Origin: Unio delphinus
Taxonomy: Eukaryota > Mollusca > Bivalvia > Unionida > Unionidae
Assembly (NCBI GenBank): GCA_029339505.1
Contig: JAQISU010000022.1
Span: 16,869,001 to 16,933,000 of the forward strand
Reading direction: 5' to 3'
DNA: 64,000 nucleotides
The notes beneath the pieces are model-generated. The model ran no database searches. It was not told the DNA's origin and worked only from the letters and a program-made list of their open reading frames with translations. Shown here piece by piece: positions 42,860 to 53,348 of the stretch (position 1 is its first letter; each line of letters opens with the position of its first letter). Both the position numbers and the translations under genes were made by a program.

Positions 42860-44060
42860 TGAATCGTTGCAGTAAGAACCAGTGCTGCTAATGTTAGAAA
42901 GTTTGGAAACTGGTCTTTTTGGTATCTCTAAATCAAATCCCAAAGAGCATTCATGTTACCCTATTGATAGCCTGCATTCACAATCAAGGGTTTCACCAGT
43001 GACCATTCTTTTCTGGTGGATGTTGCATCAATTATGGGTTCACTTACCACCATATTGCTTGATCAAGACATGAAGTTTTTCATCACTCCATGTTTGCAAA
43101 TGTTGCTAATAGGGTCTCTAACTCTAAACCAATGCATGTATGAGATTACTGTCACCCACTGTAAACATGTCATCAGTTTTCTCCAGAATGGCATGTGTAA
43201 ATTAATGTTTAATAGTCATTCGTTTGCTTTCCCAGTATCAGTATGGTATGCTTGCCTTTGAAATCATATTTGCCTTTATTAACATTAAAGATCATTTTTC
43301 ACTGTCCCAGATAGGTATCAGACTCCATTGCTCCAGATTTAAGTTTGATCAAAACCTTTTTACAATGTTCAACACAAACCATGCTCACATCAAAGTCTGA
43401 CTTCTGAAATACCAGACACAATTCAGACACTATTGGAAAGGCAAGTTGTTGCAATAAAGTCATACGGAATCAGTTTTTGGCCTTACTCTTTTTGACTTAG
43501 TATCATTGTCAGTAAGAACATGATGAGAGTCCAATGCCTTGTTCATTTTCTGAGCAGCAAGATAAACAGACAATCAGTACACTTCATGAACTTCATTGAT
43601 TTTCAGAGTTGGTTCATCAAAAAAAGTCTGAATGTCTGATTGTCTTGTAGTACATTTGGACAAGACTTTGGAACGGTAGAATATTCCTGTCAGTACATTC
43701 TGATATTCAACTAAGAAAGGAACCTTATCAGCTGTCTGAGATGTAACAAGTGCAAACCAATGAGCTATGCATTGGTAGTTTATCAGCATAGGATTGTCTC
43801 TGAATACAAACACAGACAGCATAGAAGTTGTTTGGTCTGATTGATAATTCATTCCCAACCAAAAGTGTATGCACCTGATGATCCACCTGCAGGAATTTTA
43901 ATGTGCCATCTATTGTATTTACATGTCTGGAGTGCTGAGTCATGCCTTCAGCAGAACACTGCTAATGTATCAATCACAGCAGCTTTTTATTGATGAGACC
44001 TTCAGTGAATGTAAATTCCAGCATCCATCGTTATAATTTTGAAGAGTTATGACCCTTGAC
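42860..44060 (-). pseudogene. Decayed ZNF862/KIAA1586-like (hAT-related) gene
   Basis: On the minus strand the best-preserved frame (43,574-43,858) reads CIAHWFALVTSQTADKVPFL, then a segment with VLTGIFY, and ends TLKINEVHEV. This is the pattern of the C-terminal half of animal zinc-finger 862/KIAA1586-like proteins, which derive from hAT-superfamily transposases (compare CxxHRLAL...ADxVPYL...LTGIFYYF...LKxxEVHxVRW). The homology continues further down the minus strand towards 42,880 with repeated stops and frame changes (for example QLAFPIVSELCLVFQKSDFDVSMV). No intact gene remains. It lies antisense in SKIC2 intron 3 and is probably a dead transposon or retrocopy. Family assignment is from memory of the motif pattern. 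Confidence 0.6.
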
Positions 44061-44544
44061 TGCCAGTCCTCCTGAGTTTTATTTCAGCAACATAACCTTG
44101 CTAATAATTGTAACATTTGGTAGCTTTAATATACTTTGAATGGGTGAGATTTATGTATATATTTGGACATAGATTCAGGATGACCATTTCATAACTTTTC
44201 TTCTCCATTTAAGACCCTTATTAGCAAATTGTGGTTAGAAGGGCCCTTTGCATTGTACCAAACTAATTTTCCTTTCAACATATTGACATGTATTATACAA
44301 AAATTCAGTATTTGTTGTTGAAATTTCATCTCAAAGAAACATGCATGAGAGATATGATTTTGCTATATAAATGTTTTTATATTTTGTAGTTACACTTAAG
44401 TATCTAATATATATTGGTCCTTGCTTATGTAAACCTAGCAATCCATAGGTGATTATGTGATAAGATTAGTGAGCAGGTCAGATACAGCATGCATGGCAGT
44501 AAGGTGGAGTTTAATCGTTTACTAATTGATATTAATTAAATTGC

Positions 44545-44590
44545 TTTAGGCATTTCCAGAGAGGTGGAGTATGGGAGGAGGGTTTGATTT
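44545..44590 (+). repeat. Degenerate remote copy of a SKIC2 acceptor/exon start
   Basis: GCATTTCCAG followed by AGAGGTGGAGTATGGGAGGA closely resembles the acceptor and first bases of the exon at 48,718. Upstream it has the same ACTAATTGATATTAATTAAA as the copies there. It lies 4.2 kb before the real exon and is decayed (RGGVWEEG in place of RGVVWEEV). Confidence 0.75.
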
Positions 44591-44789
44591 TGCTAATTGA
44601 TATTTGTAACAGGATTTGACCTGAATGGATGCTTGAATTGAATCACAACACAACACAGTGTGATGAAAGATGGAAGTTTATGAAATGAATTAATAATAAT
44701 ATATCCTCTACAAATACAGTGTGATTGTTTCAAGCTCCAAACACATGACTCATTCAGTTACTTTACACAAATGTTCACAAATGGGAAAA

Positions 44790-45079
44790 CAAAAATGTGA
44801 TTCATAAATTCTCATGTAATGAAGGTAAGATTCATATAATCTCATGTAAAGAAAGTAAAATTCATATAATCTCGTGTAAAGAAAGTAAGATTCAAATAAT
44901 CTCATGTAATGAAAGTTAGATTCATATAATCTCATGTAAAGAAAGTAAGATTCATATAATCTCATGTAATGATAGCAAGATTCGCATATTCTCATGTAAA
45001 GAAAGTATGATTCATATATTCTCATGTAAAGAAAGTATGATTCATATAATCTCATGTAAAGAAAGTATGATGCATATAA
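44790..45079. repeat. 30-bp minisatellite, left segment
   Basis: About nine units of AGATTCATATAATCTCATGT plus AAAGAAAGTA. The same repeat in the same orientation resumes at 47,295. Translations of it on either strand (repeated Tyr-Phe-Leu-Tyr-Met-Arg) are artefacts. Confidence 0.92.
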
Positions 45080-47294
45080 GTAGCAACCCCAGGCTAACAC
45101 GATCAAGATGCCAGTTTACCTGGAAATCTGAGGAAATTGTTGACCAAGTGTAGAACTTTCATTGCAGCATCAATACATGTCATTTGATTGCAAAACGTTT
45201 TATATATTGTAAAAGCTAATAAAATTATCTATAATGGGCATGTTTTATTTTTATATTTGATGCTATATTAATGGAATTATTACTCCATAATCATCAAAAA
45301 TTACCGATTTCATGCATCATTGGAAAAAGCGTTAATCATGCCGCGATTGCATGACCCTACTCTTCTTTGTAACAAAATGCGGGTTATTAAAACTTGATAA
45401 ATATTCATGAAATTTTCAATCCAATCAGAAGAGATGTAAACAATTTGTTAAGTGGTTGTAGCATGTTCCTATGATATTCCTACACAAAGAAATAATCCCT
45501 CAAACTTTATGCAGATTTGACCATAAGTCTAACAATTTAAATAAATGCAACATATATCATCAAAATTGGCATATTCCAAGCTTTATTTTGATACCCAATT
45601 TATATATTGGAAACGTTTATAAACCACCGTCAACAAGCATCACATTTGTAAAATATTTGAATCTTCCCGTGTCGACATTATCAGCCATATTTGAATTTTC
45701 TAACAGCTGCTGATGATGTCACCTTTTCAACAACCGATGTTCCAAAACTAAGCTTATTATTAATTACGTACAAATTGGTGTGCCAGAAGAACATGGTAAG
45801 ATGATATTTTTATAGTTTTATCGTATTAATGCTTGTTGTACGGTTTAGACAGTATACTGTACAGTCGCAAAATGAACACGCAAAGCGTAAATTTTCATCT
45901 GCTGTAAATAGGCTGAAGTTCGATGCTGTAAATATCTCAACTGACAAACTTTAATCGGTTTTAAAATATGTTCAACCTAATATTCATTATGCATTTGTTT
46001 AAATTTTGTAATGCAACACTGTTTGATAACATTACGAGAATACAATCGCATTACTATCAGACAAATACAGTTTCAGTATGATTTATTTTTATTTTTATTT
46101 TTTTATTTTTTATTTTTTATTGTGACAAATGTAGCAAATTAATTACACGCACACTTCATATGGGATCTTACATTCAAAAGGCATTGATAACGTTTGATAG
46201 GATCAATAATGTTTTCAAAATAGAAAAAAAATATAAAGTCTGAAAGTGATAATTTATTTTGCAGGTACATGTACATATGATATTGAAACATTCTAAGTAG
46301 AAGATGGCTGCATTCCCTGGTCCATTATGCAAGGAGATAAATATAACATCACAGGACTTAAAAGATGAAACTAACTTGAATCCTATTCAGGAACTAACAA
46401 ATGGACTTGTACTTGAAATAAATTCATACTTTGAACACTGACAAAAACTAATATGCCTTGTTCAATATTATTTCAAAGTTGAACTCCAACTTTGAATGTG
46501 TGAATGTGAAATCTCTTAACACAAAAGTTAGTAGAGTATGTGAACAGAAGAAAAAAAACTTGTTGCCAAAAAGGAAAGTTTCTGGGTTTAAAAATCTAGA
46601 GCTAATGAGTGCCTGCCACATTCAGCCCATTTTTGACCACGAAAAAAATTGAACAGTGTTTTGTGATGAAGCAGTTACAAAGGAAACTATTTACAGTACA
46701 TTTTATTGACAACTCTTCTTTTTTTTCTTCTTCTTTACAAGGAATTAGTGACATTGTTTAACATCACAGTATGTTTTAAATTAGGTCTTGCAACATTGTT
46801 TCAATCACAGTTATGAATAAACATTGCATTTTTGTTGGCTTTAAAATTGTTTTACTTACATATATACTCTTGCTAATGTGATATATTTGTATTAAGTTAA
46901 CTGTCATAAAAGTTGCAAAATTTTTATATGATTTTCAGTTGTAAATGAAAATATTGAATTCAGACAACATATTTAATGAGAGTAATGCATTCAGCAGGAA
47001 AAATACAATCCAAATTTCAAATTTCATAATAATAACTCAACAAATAAGAAAGTTATAACATTTTTATAGAAATCAAATTTTACTTCGGTTCCGCGGCTGC
47101 CACATAATCTCAGTACATTTACATAAGACACAAATTCTAGAAATTTTTTAATATTTTGGAACTTAAAAGTTACATAACTTTTTTCTAATAGAGATATTTT
47201 AAAACAATAAACTGTTTTGTACTGCTGTTAAACAGATCTATATGATGAAAGCAAGTGTTTGCAGTTATTTCAATATAAATGACTGGGGTTGCTA
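45080..47294. mobile_element. 2.2-kb inverted-repeat element inserted in the 30-bp array
   Basis: The left end is GTAGCAACCCCAG and the right end is CTGGGGTTGCTA, a 12-bp terminal inverted repeat. Both sides are flanked by ATATAA (45,074-45,079 and 47,295-47,300), a six-base target-site duplication, and by the same 30-bp minisatellite, so it inserted into that array. No recognisable transposase is present. Inside are a T/A-rich run (46,078-46,125) and a 45-codon frame at 46,304 starting in AAGATGGCTGC, which is not identified. It is probably a non-autonomous DNA transposon; the superfamily is not determined. Confidence 0.75.
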
Positions 47295-47562
47295 ATATAA
47301 TCTCATGTAATGAAAGTAAGATTCATATATTTTCATGTGCAGAAAGTAAGATTCATATAATCATATAATGAAAGCAAGATTCATATAATGTCTTGTAATG
47401 AAAGAAAGATTCATATAATGTCATGTAATGAAAGCAAGATTCATAGAATGTCATGTAATGAAAGCAAGATTCATATAATGTCATGTAATAATAGTAAGAT
47501 TCATATATTCTCATGTAAAGAAAGTAAGATTCATATAATCTCATGTAATGAAGGTAACTCAA
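47295..47562. repeat. 30-bp minisatellite, right segment
   Basis: About eight and a half units of the same repeat as at 44,790, including variants with ATGTCATGTAATGAAAG. It is the other half of the array split by the 2.2-kb insertion. Confidence 0.92.
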
Positions 47563-48460
47563 TTGTACTTATTTGAAAAACACCATATGTTCTATGTACT
47601 CAATTGAAACAGACATGATCAATTGTAATCAGCATAACAATTGTACCAAATATATGACTTGTGACTCATAATAATTTGTACAGTCGGTACAATTTACAAC
47701 CTCGTATGACTCATATAAATACTTGTATAAACTTGGAAATGAAACATTTTACCTGGTTCATATTGCCATTGTTAAACCACACAGTTCTCCTGAATTCTTG
47801 GCTTGGCTCACACTTGTAATTGGACCCCGCCCCCTTCATGGATCCACCATGCACACAAGTCTACAAATCAGCACTTCTGTCCTTGTATGGCATTGATGGT
47901 CGCACATGCTTCTATTCCCATACATACAGACATACACCCAGCCAGACCAACAGCCTGATATATACTGCACACACATACAGACAGCTAAAATAAACCCAAA
48001 CTGGTCATGAAAACAGGTACAGAATTAAAATCTATTGATACATGCTACTAAATTAAACTCTTAATAACCATTTGTAACATTTCAAAAGTTAATGAATGTT
48101 TCAAATCTGCATAGTGGTAAAGGCAACATTTCAAGCTATGACATTAAAACTAAATATGCTTTGCATATCAACAACAAAATAAGTAACACATACCCCAATT
48201 TCTGTAGAACAAAATGGGAGAACATACATTCCTTGACAAGATCTCAAAAAACCAATGGGTCAATTAGAAAATAATTTTGCCTTAATCTACAGGAGAATAA
48301 GTATTAAAAAGTGTAAAATACCCATGCATACTGTGCATTTTGTGTCTCTCTCAGCAAGCGATATACAACAAGATACATGCTTGTTCAGTCACTTAACTTT
48401 TAAAAAAAACAATTATCCATCCTAGATAATGTTGTATGCATGTAGGAGGATGTTTTTATT
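47563..48460. other. Intron 3 sequence, no gene seen
   Basis: Unique AT-rich intronic DNA with several CACACA and ATACA phrases. A 60-codon frame at 48,092 has no supporting context. Confidence 0.4.
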
Positions 48461-48743
48461 TTGCTAATTGATATTAATTAAATTGATTTTTATTGTGTTT
48501 CCAGAGAGAAGTTGTATGGGAAGAGATTTTGATTTGCTAATTCATATTAATTATATTGCTTTTATGTGTTTCCAGAGAGGAGTTGTGTGGGAAGAGATTT
48601 TGATTTACTAATTGATATTAATTAAATTGCTTTTATGTGTTTCCAGAGAGGAGTTGTATGGGAAGAGGTTTTGATTTACTAATTGATATTAATTATATTG
48701 CTTTTATGTGTTTCCAGAGAGGAGTTGTATGGGAAGAGGTTTT
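48461..48743 (+). repeat. 71-bp tandem repeat of a splice acceptor and exon start, four copies
   Basis: Each unit contains CTAATTGATATTAATT, a pyrimidine-rich stretch, GTGTTTCCAG and then about 27 nt of exon-like sequence (AGAGGAGTTGTATGGGAAGA). The acceptor AGs end at 48,504, 48,575, 48,646 and 48,717, exactly 71 bp apart. Only the last copy continues into the full exon. In each of the first three the exon-like part reads about 11 codons in the helicase frame (R-G/E-VVWEE-I/V-LI) and then meets TAA. Confidence 0.93.
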
Positions 48744-48824
48744 GATCATGCTGCCTCAACATGTGAACATCATTCTTCTGAGTGCCACAGTTCCAAATCC
48801 ACTGGAATTTGCTTCTTGGATTGG
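48718..48824 (+). CDS. SKIC2: Ski2-type RNA helicase, motif III (SATVPN) exon
   Basis: A 107-nt exon with acceptor TGTTTCCAG and donor GTAGGT, in phase after the DEVH exon. It encodes RGVVWEEVLIMLP, IILLSATVPNPLEFASWIG. SAT is helicase motif III, which couples ATP hydrolysis to unwinding, and the extended SATVPN is typical of the Ski2/Mtr4 family. The intron before it is 7.7 kb and the longest in this window. The choice of acceptor is fixed by the reading frame: the three upstream duplicate acceptors would introduce TAA. Confidence 0.95.
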
Positions 48825-48829
48825 GTAGG

Positions 48830-49220
48830 TTGGCATTAAATCCTTCATGTAAATGTAATGATTCTCCATGGTTCTGAGTTATATTTCCTTCCCCAGCATG
48901 TGCAAGTAGTATAAGTATTGTGGTTTTCTCCAGGCTCTTCATCCATTGAGCTATTTCCTGCTACAGTATCCCAGTAGTTTATCTGGATAGTTATTGACAA
49001 ATATAAGCTTCATATTTATGGCTAGCCTTTACCAGCAAAAGATGCAGCATATGAGGGTTATTTGGCATTCAATTCTTATCACTGAAGCATTTGATAAAGC
49101 TTTATTGTACAAAAGTAAATTATCTGCATGATTATAATTGAGTTCATTATGTGTGAAACCCATTTGATATTCTGACAGTTAATTGACAAATTGCAAAATG
49201 GATTAAAAAAACATCATAGG
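48830..49220. other. Start of intron 4, no gene seen
   Basis: Unique intronic DNA without recognisable features. Confidence 0.45.
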
Positions 49221-49475
49221 TTCTTGTTGTTGTTGTTGTAGGGTTTAATGCTCTTTTTAGCACAAGATAGGCTACACATGGCAGCCAGTAAATATGGTGG
49301 AGGAAGAACCTGAGAACCACAGAAAGACCCATGACCCATGAGAAGCTACTGGTAAGCTTTCTCACATATCCACATTAGCTGAACCCGAGACTCAGACCCA
49401 TGCAGAGAGAGGCGGGATGGCAGTGATCCATAACTTTGGGCACTATAGACCACTTGACCACTCGGGGCCCCAAAC
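49221..49475 (-). mobile_element. tRNA-derived SINE, family 2 (copy b)
   Basis: Minus orientation: (GTT)n stretch, AGGGTTTAATGCTCTTTTTA, GTGGAGGAAGAACCTGAGAA, AGAAGCTACTGGTAAGCTTT, then the tRNA-like head with GATGGCAGTGATCC and CCACTTGACCACTCGGGGCC. Same family as copies at 38.3, 50.3 and 51.1 kb. Confidence 0.85.
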
Positions 49476-49557
49476 ATCAAAGTATTTATTGTCTCTTGGA
49501 ATAAATGATGAGATGGTCCTAAACAATTAACATATGCACAAGGAAGTTTAGACCTGT

Positions 49558-49745
49558 ATCACCCTAATTCACAGATCTGTGAACCTCAAAGACCACAGTT
49601 ATGTGATCTTCAAAGACCACATTTATGTCAACCTCAAAGACCACTGTTATGTCAACCTCAACAATCACAGATCTGTGACCCTCAAATACCAGTTATTTGA
49701 ACCTCAAAGACCACAGTTCTCTGCACCTCAAAGATCACCCAACTT
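49558..49745. repeat. 24-bp minisatellite, about eight units
   Basis: Imperfect units of GTGAACCTCAAAGACCACAG plus TTAT. The 24-bp length keeps one frame open (a short open frame at 49,579), which is not evidence of a gene. Confidence 0.88.
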
Positions 49746-49759
49746 GAAATGTTTTAGTC

Positions 49760-50300
49760 ATTTTACATAATTTGAATTCATTTTTTTTTTATGGTTATCA
49801 GTTTTCCTGATTTTCAAGACACAATCTATATTTTCTAATCTTTCTAAATGTTAAATATTTTTACCTATATAGTGTAAAACTAAATTTTAGTGAGTGTTGA
49901 TTTTTGTGTGCATATTTTATAAGAAACTAGCTTAAAATAATACAGTAGTCCCCCACTTATACGGCCACTTAAAATAATATATGCAAAATTTATGAATTGA
50001 ATAGGATTTCATGTGAGATTACTTAATGTTGTGAGTGTGCTGAAGTCATTGTATTTATGCAGATTCACTGATGTTAAATATTATGGTTAAACTTTTTCCT
50101 TTTTTTTTTTTTGTATTTACTACATTCTTCATAATGAGATATTGAAATATGTTAGTGGGAAAAAAATTATATTGCAGATGTGGCAATATCTCTTTTATTG
50201 CCACAGCAGTGATCTCACTTTGAAACTATTATATTTTTCCAGTTAGGAATTATATATGTCCTTATGTATATTATTTAAATCTGTATATTTCCACCTTTCT
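49760..50300. other. Intron 4 sequence, no gene seen
   Basis: AT-rich DNA with a poly-T run near 50,098-50,112. Nothing coding is recognisable. Confidence 0.45.
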
Positions 50301-50302
50301 CT

Positions 50303-50553
50303 CTCAGTGGCCGAGTGGTCTAAAGCCCATTCCATTACGGATCACTGCCATCTCACCTTTGTCTGCATGGGTTCGAGTCTAACATTCGACTAATGTAGTT
50401 ATGTGAGAAAGCTTGCCAGTAGTTTCTCGTGGGTTGGTGTTCTTTCCGGGGGTTTTCCCAGGTTCTTCCTCCATCAATAATACTGGCCACCATATATAGC
50501 CAATCATGTGCTTAAAAATGGCATTAAACCCTAGAACAACAACAACCTCTCTC
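50303..50553 (+). mobile_element. tRNA-derived SINE, family 2 (copy c)
   Basis: The tRNA-like head has box A in CAGTGGCCGAGTGGTCTAAA and box B GGGTTCGAGTC. The body contains GTAGTTATGTGAGAAAGCTT and TTCTTCCTCCATCAATAATA, and the tail is AACAACAAC. The head resembles a Leu/Ser class-II tRNA. It ends about 30 bp before a family-1 SINE. Confidence 0.9.
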
Positions 50554-50580
50554 TTTAAAGATATTCTCTGAAATCTATAA

Positions 50581-50850
50581 TCACTCCGGTGGCCTAGTGG
50601 TAGAGTGTCCACCTCAGATGCAGGAGTTCGCGGGTTCGAACCCTGGCCGAGTCATACCAAAGACTTTTAAAAATGGTACTAACAGCTGCCTCGCTTGGTA
50701 CTCACCATTAAGAGGTTAGGCCTGGTTGGCTTGGTGTCAGGATAATGTGACTAGGTGGGACATCATGCTACATGTCTGCCACACTGCAGACATCATATCG
50801 GTATGACTGAACAGTTTGTTAAAGCTACTTAAAAATCTAAAAATCTAAAT
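50581..50850 (+). mobile_element. tRNA-derived SINE, family 1 (copy b)
   Basis: Box A is in GGTGGCCTAGTGGTAGAG and box B is GGTTCGAACCC (50,633-50,643), better preserved than in the 34.2-kb copy. The body GCCGAGTCATACCAAAGACT and GTGACTAGGTGGGACATCAT matches that copy. The tail contains AAAATCTAAAAATCTAAA. Confidence 0.9.
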
Positions 50851-51127
50851 CATACATACTCTGAAATCTGTCAGATGTGACCACACTATGATGTTTTTCT
50901 CAGTAAACCTACCCCAACAATGTTCATTATATCATTCTGAGCTAGATATGTGTTAAAGAAAATAAGATTAGTAATGCTGCCATTTATCATGTAGGTATGG
51001 AATGGAGAAAATAATCCATGCAAATTGAAAGTATGTATGAAAAAAATAAAATCAATGTTTTTTGAGTAGATATAATTAATTATTTCGATTGTGGGAATAT
51101 TTTGTATTGCCTAAAGACAATATAATG

Positions 51128-51380
51128 TTGGGGACCCAAGTGGTCTAAAGCGCTCCCCATTACGGATCACTGCCATCTCATCTCTGCCAACATGGGTTTG
51201 AATCTAAGATTCGGCTAATGTAGTTATGTGAGAAAGCTTGAGCTTGCCAGTAGATTCTCATGGGTCGGTGGTTCTTTCTGGTGGTTTTCCCTAGTTCTTC
51301 CTCCACCAATAATACTGGTCACCATGTGCTGAAAAATGGTGTTAAACCCTACAACAACAACAACAACAACAACAACAATA
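51128..51380 (+). mobile_element. tRNA-derived SINE, family 2 (copy d)
   Basis: The head is GGGGACCCAAGTGGTCTAAA with box B GGGTTTGAATC. The body contains CATTACGGATCACTGCCATC and TTCTTCCTCCACCAATAATA, and the tail is eight or more AAC repeats. The long AAC tail and few changes suggest a young copy. Confidence 0.9.
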
Positions 51381-51522
51381 TAATGTTCCCCACTTTACTT
51401 GAGAAATATTCCCTTGTATCTGCTCAAAAAACGGGTTTTCTTATCTAGATGGCTTCCTTAAACACAGTTTTAGAAAATAGGGCTTTGGCTTATCATCAGA
51501 TAAATGTTCTCTGGAAAAAGTC

Positions 51523-51652
51523 TCATCCTGTGACAAATTGCTTGGTATTAAATTATCTGTTATAATTGGGTTTTCCAGGAGATGGGATCATCCTTTGACA
51601 AATTGCATGGTATTAAATTGTGTGTTATAATTGGGGTTTCCAGGAGGACAAA
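51523..51652 (+). repeat. 65-bp tandem duplication of a splice acceptor
   Basis: Two direct copies of a unit starting TCATCCTTTGACAAATTGCA and ending TATAATTGGGGTTTCCAGGA. The acceptor AGs end at 51,578 and 51,643, 65 bp apart. Only the second leads into the coding exon; after the first, the sequence is GAGATGGGA and does not match the helicase. Confidence 0.9.
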
Positions 51653-51790
51653 ACGCAAGAAGATCTATGTGATTAGTACAACAAAAAGACCTGTACCACT
51701 GGAACATTACCTTTTTACTGGAAGCGGGGGAAAAACAAGCAATGAACTCTTCAAGATTGTGGATGAGAAGGGGAATTTCTTGACACAAGG
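51644..51790 (+). CDS. SKIC2: Ski2-type RNA helicase, linker exon between RecA1 and RecA2
   Basis: A 147-nt exon with acceptor GGTTTCCAG and donor GTAAGA. The split Gly codon joins WIG to [20 protein letters not shown], then [24 protein letters not shown]. This follows motif III directly in animal SKIC2 and leads towards the insertion and second RecA domain. The exon ends in phase 2. The next expected exon (vertebrate SKIC2 continues with a Tyr-Tyr-Ala-Ala segment) is not found up to the right edge, so the gene continues beyond the window or is interrupted. Confidence 0.93.
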
Positions 51791-51799
51791 GTAAGAGTA

Positions 51800-52530
51800 C
51801 TCTCGATTCTCATTAATATACAGCTTGTAATGATTACTTGTAATGCAGAAACATTTACAACAAAAGCTATGTAAAGTAGTTATGTAAAGAAAGCTTGATA
51901 TGTTTACTAGTCACTTTCAGTACAGTTGCCATGAAATAGATTTGTGCATTTTCATCATTTTAAAGAAAGAAGATAATTTTTGTTATTTATGTGATATTCA
52001 GCTTGCATTTCAAGCATGATTAGGCCATGCATTTGCGTGCAAGAAGAAATAATGTGCATTTCATGAGAGCAGCAAGACTGATATGTTGCTGCTTTTGGAT
52101 TGGAATCAGAATTTTCATCATTACCAAGATACTCTGTCCAGGGCCTGGTTAAAACTTGCAAAGTATCCTTGTCCCATGAGATCTATTTGCCCATGGGTAC
52201 TGATGATTGGTAGAGAAGACATTGAAACTCTTACATCGGGCAAGTTTTATAGTGAAAGCTACTTGCCATTGTATGAAATTTTTATCTGGATCACTAAGTA
52301 AAAATAGTGCATATAAAAAATATAGCCATCAGAAGAATTGCTGATCCGCTAAATGAACATAGCTATTAGAACTGTCAAATGAACATAGCTATTAGATCCG
52401 TCAAATGAACATAATTTGACCTCAGAAGACTCGTAATTGTAATAATTGGATGTGATATTGTTATGCATAAACTATATAAAAATTTGAACTCCAGCCACCA
52501 AGACTTTTGACCCTCCATCTTATGCTATTC
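51800..52530. other. Intron sequence after the last helicase exon, no gene seen
   Basis: AT-rich DNA. A 20-base phrase around AAATGAACATAGCTATTAGA is repeated near 52,351 and 52,377. No further exon is visible. Confidence 0.45.
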
Positions 52531-52531
<1 letters not shown>

Positions 52532-52579
<48 letters not shown>

Positions 52580-52612
52580 GTGTTGTGTTGTGTTGTGTTG
52601 TGTGTGTGTGTG
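52532..52612. repeat. (GT)n microsatellite with TTGTG variants
   Basis: Long GT run interrupted by four TTGTG units. Confidence 0.97.
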
Positions 52613-53348
52613 TATGAAATTGCAATTTCAGTACCAACAACCTTGACTTTGAATACATCTGCATTTCACAGTCTCTGTTAAAGATCCAAAATCATTTAAG
52701 AAAAAGATGCTATAATTTTCAGTTAGTTTAATGTAATGTAATTAAATTTAAGTTTTCACTTCAAGTCAAATTATGTTTATTCTATTCAATTTAGGATGGC
52801 ATTTTCTCTATTTATAGAGACCCACATTGAAATGGAAGATCTCAAGTAAACCCCTTTTCTGTCTGTTCAACTGTTTGTCCATTCATTCATATAACCAATT
52901 AAACTCTGCAGCCCTTACACAAAAGTGAATTGCACATAATATGTAAATGTACCATTGCTTTACCTTTTCAAATTTAATTTCGATTTAGTCATTGCCCTAT
53001 TCCATCAACATTATATCTACATCTTTGTACCCAGCATAGCTCAAGAATCATTTGTTTAATCATATTTATTGTCTAAACTTGTAACATACAAAGCAAAATG
53101 ATTGGAAGCAAGCTTTTTAACTTACTAATTTCAGATGTAGTTTAGTGTGTAGATTCTTTCATTGATGTAGATTTGCCTTTATGATTTTGTCTTGTCAGCT
53201 CCATTTTGGATTGGGTTATATTCTGTTGCAATTGGTGTACACATTTTTCATAGATCTTGAAACGCCTTTTAAGATTTATTTATTGTCAGCTCCATTTTTG
53301 TTAGAGTTATGGCCCTTGAAAATTAACTTTCTAGCTTTATATGGGATA

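Noticed and set aside
44750..45106. 118-codon ORF rich in Tyr, Leu, Met and Arg
   Set aside because: It is a translation of the 30-bp minisatellite (30 bp is 10 codons). The same applies to 47,353-47,562.
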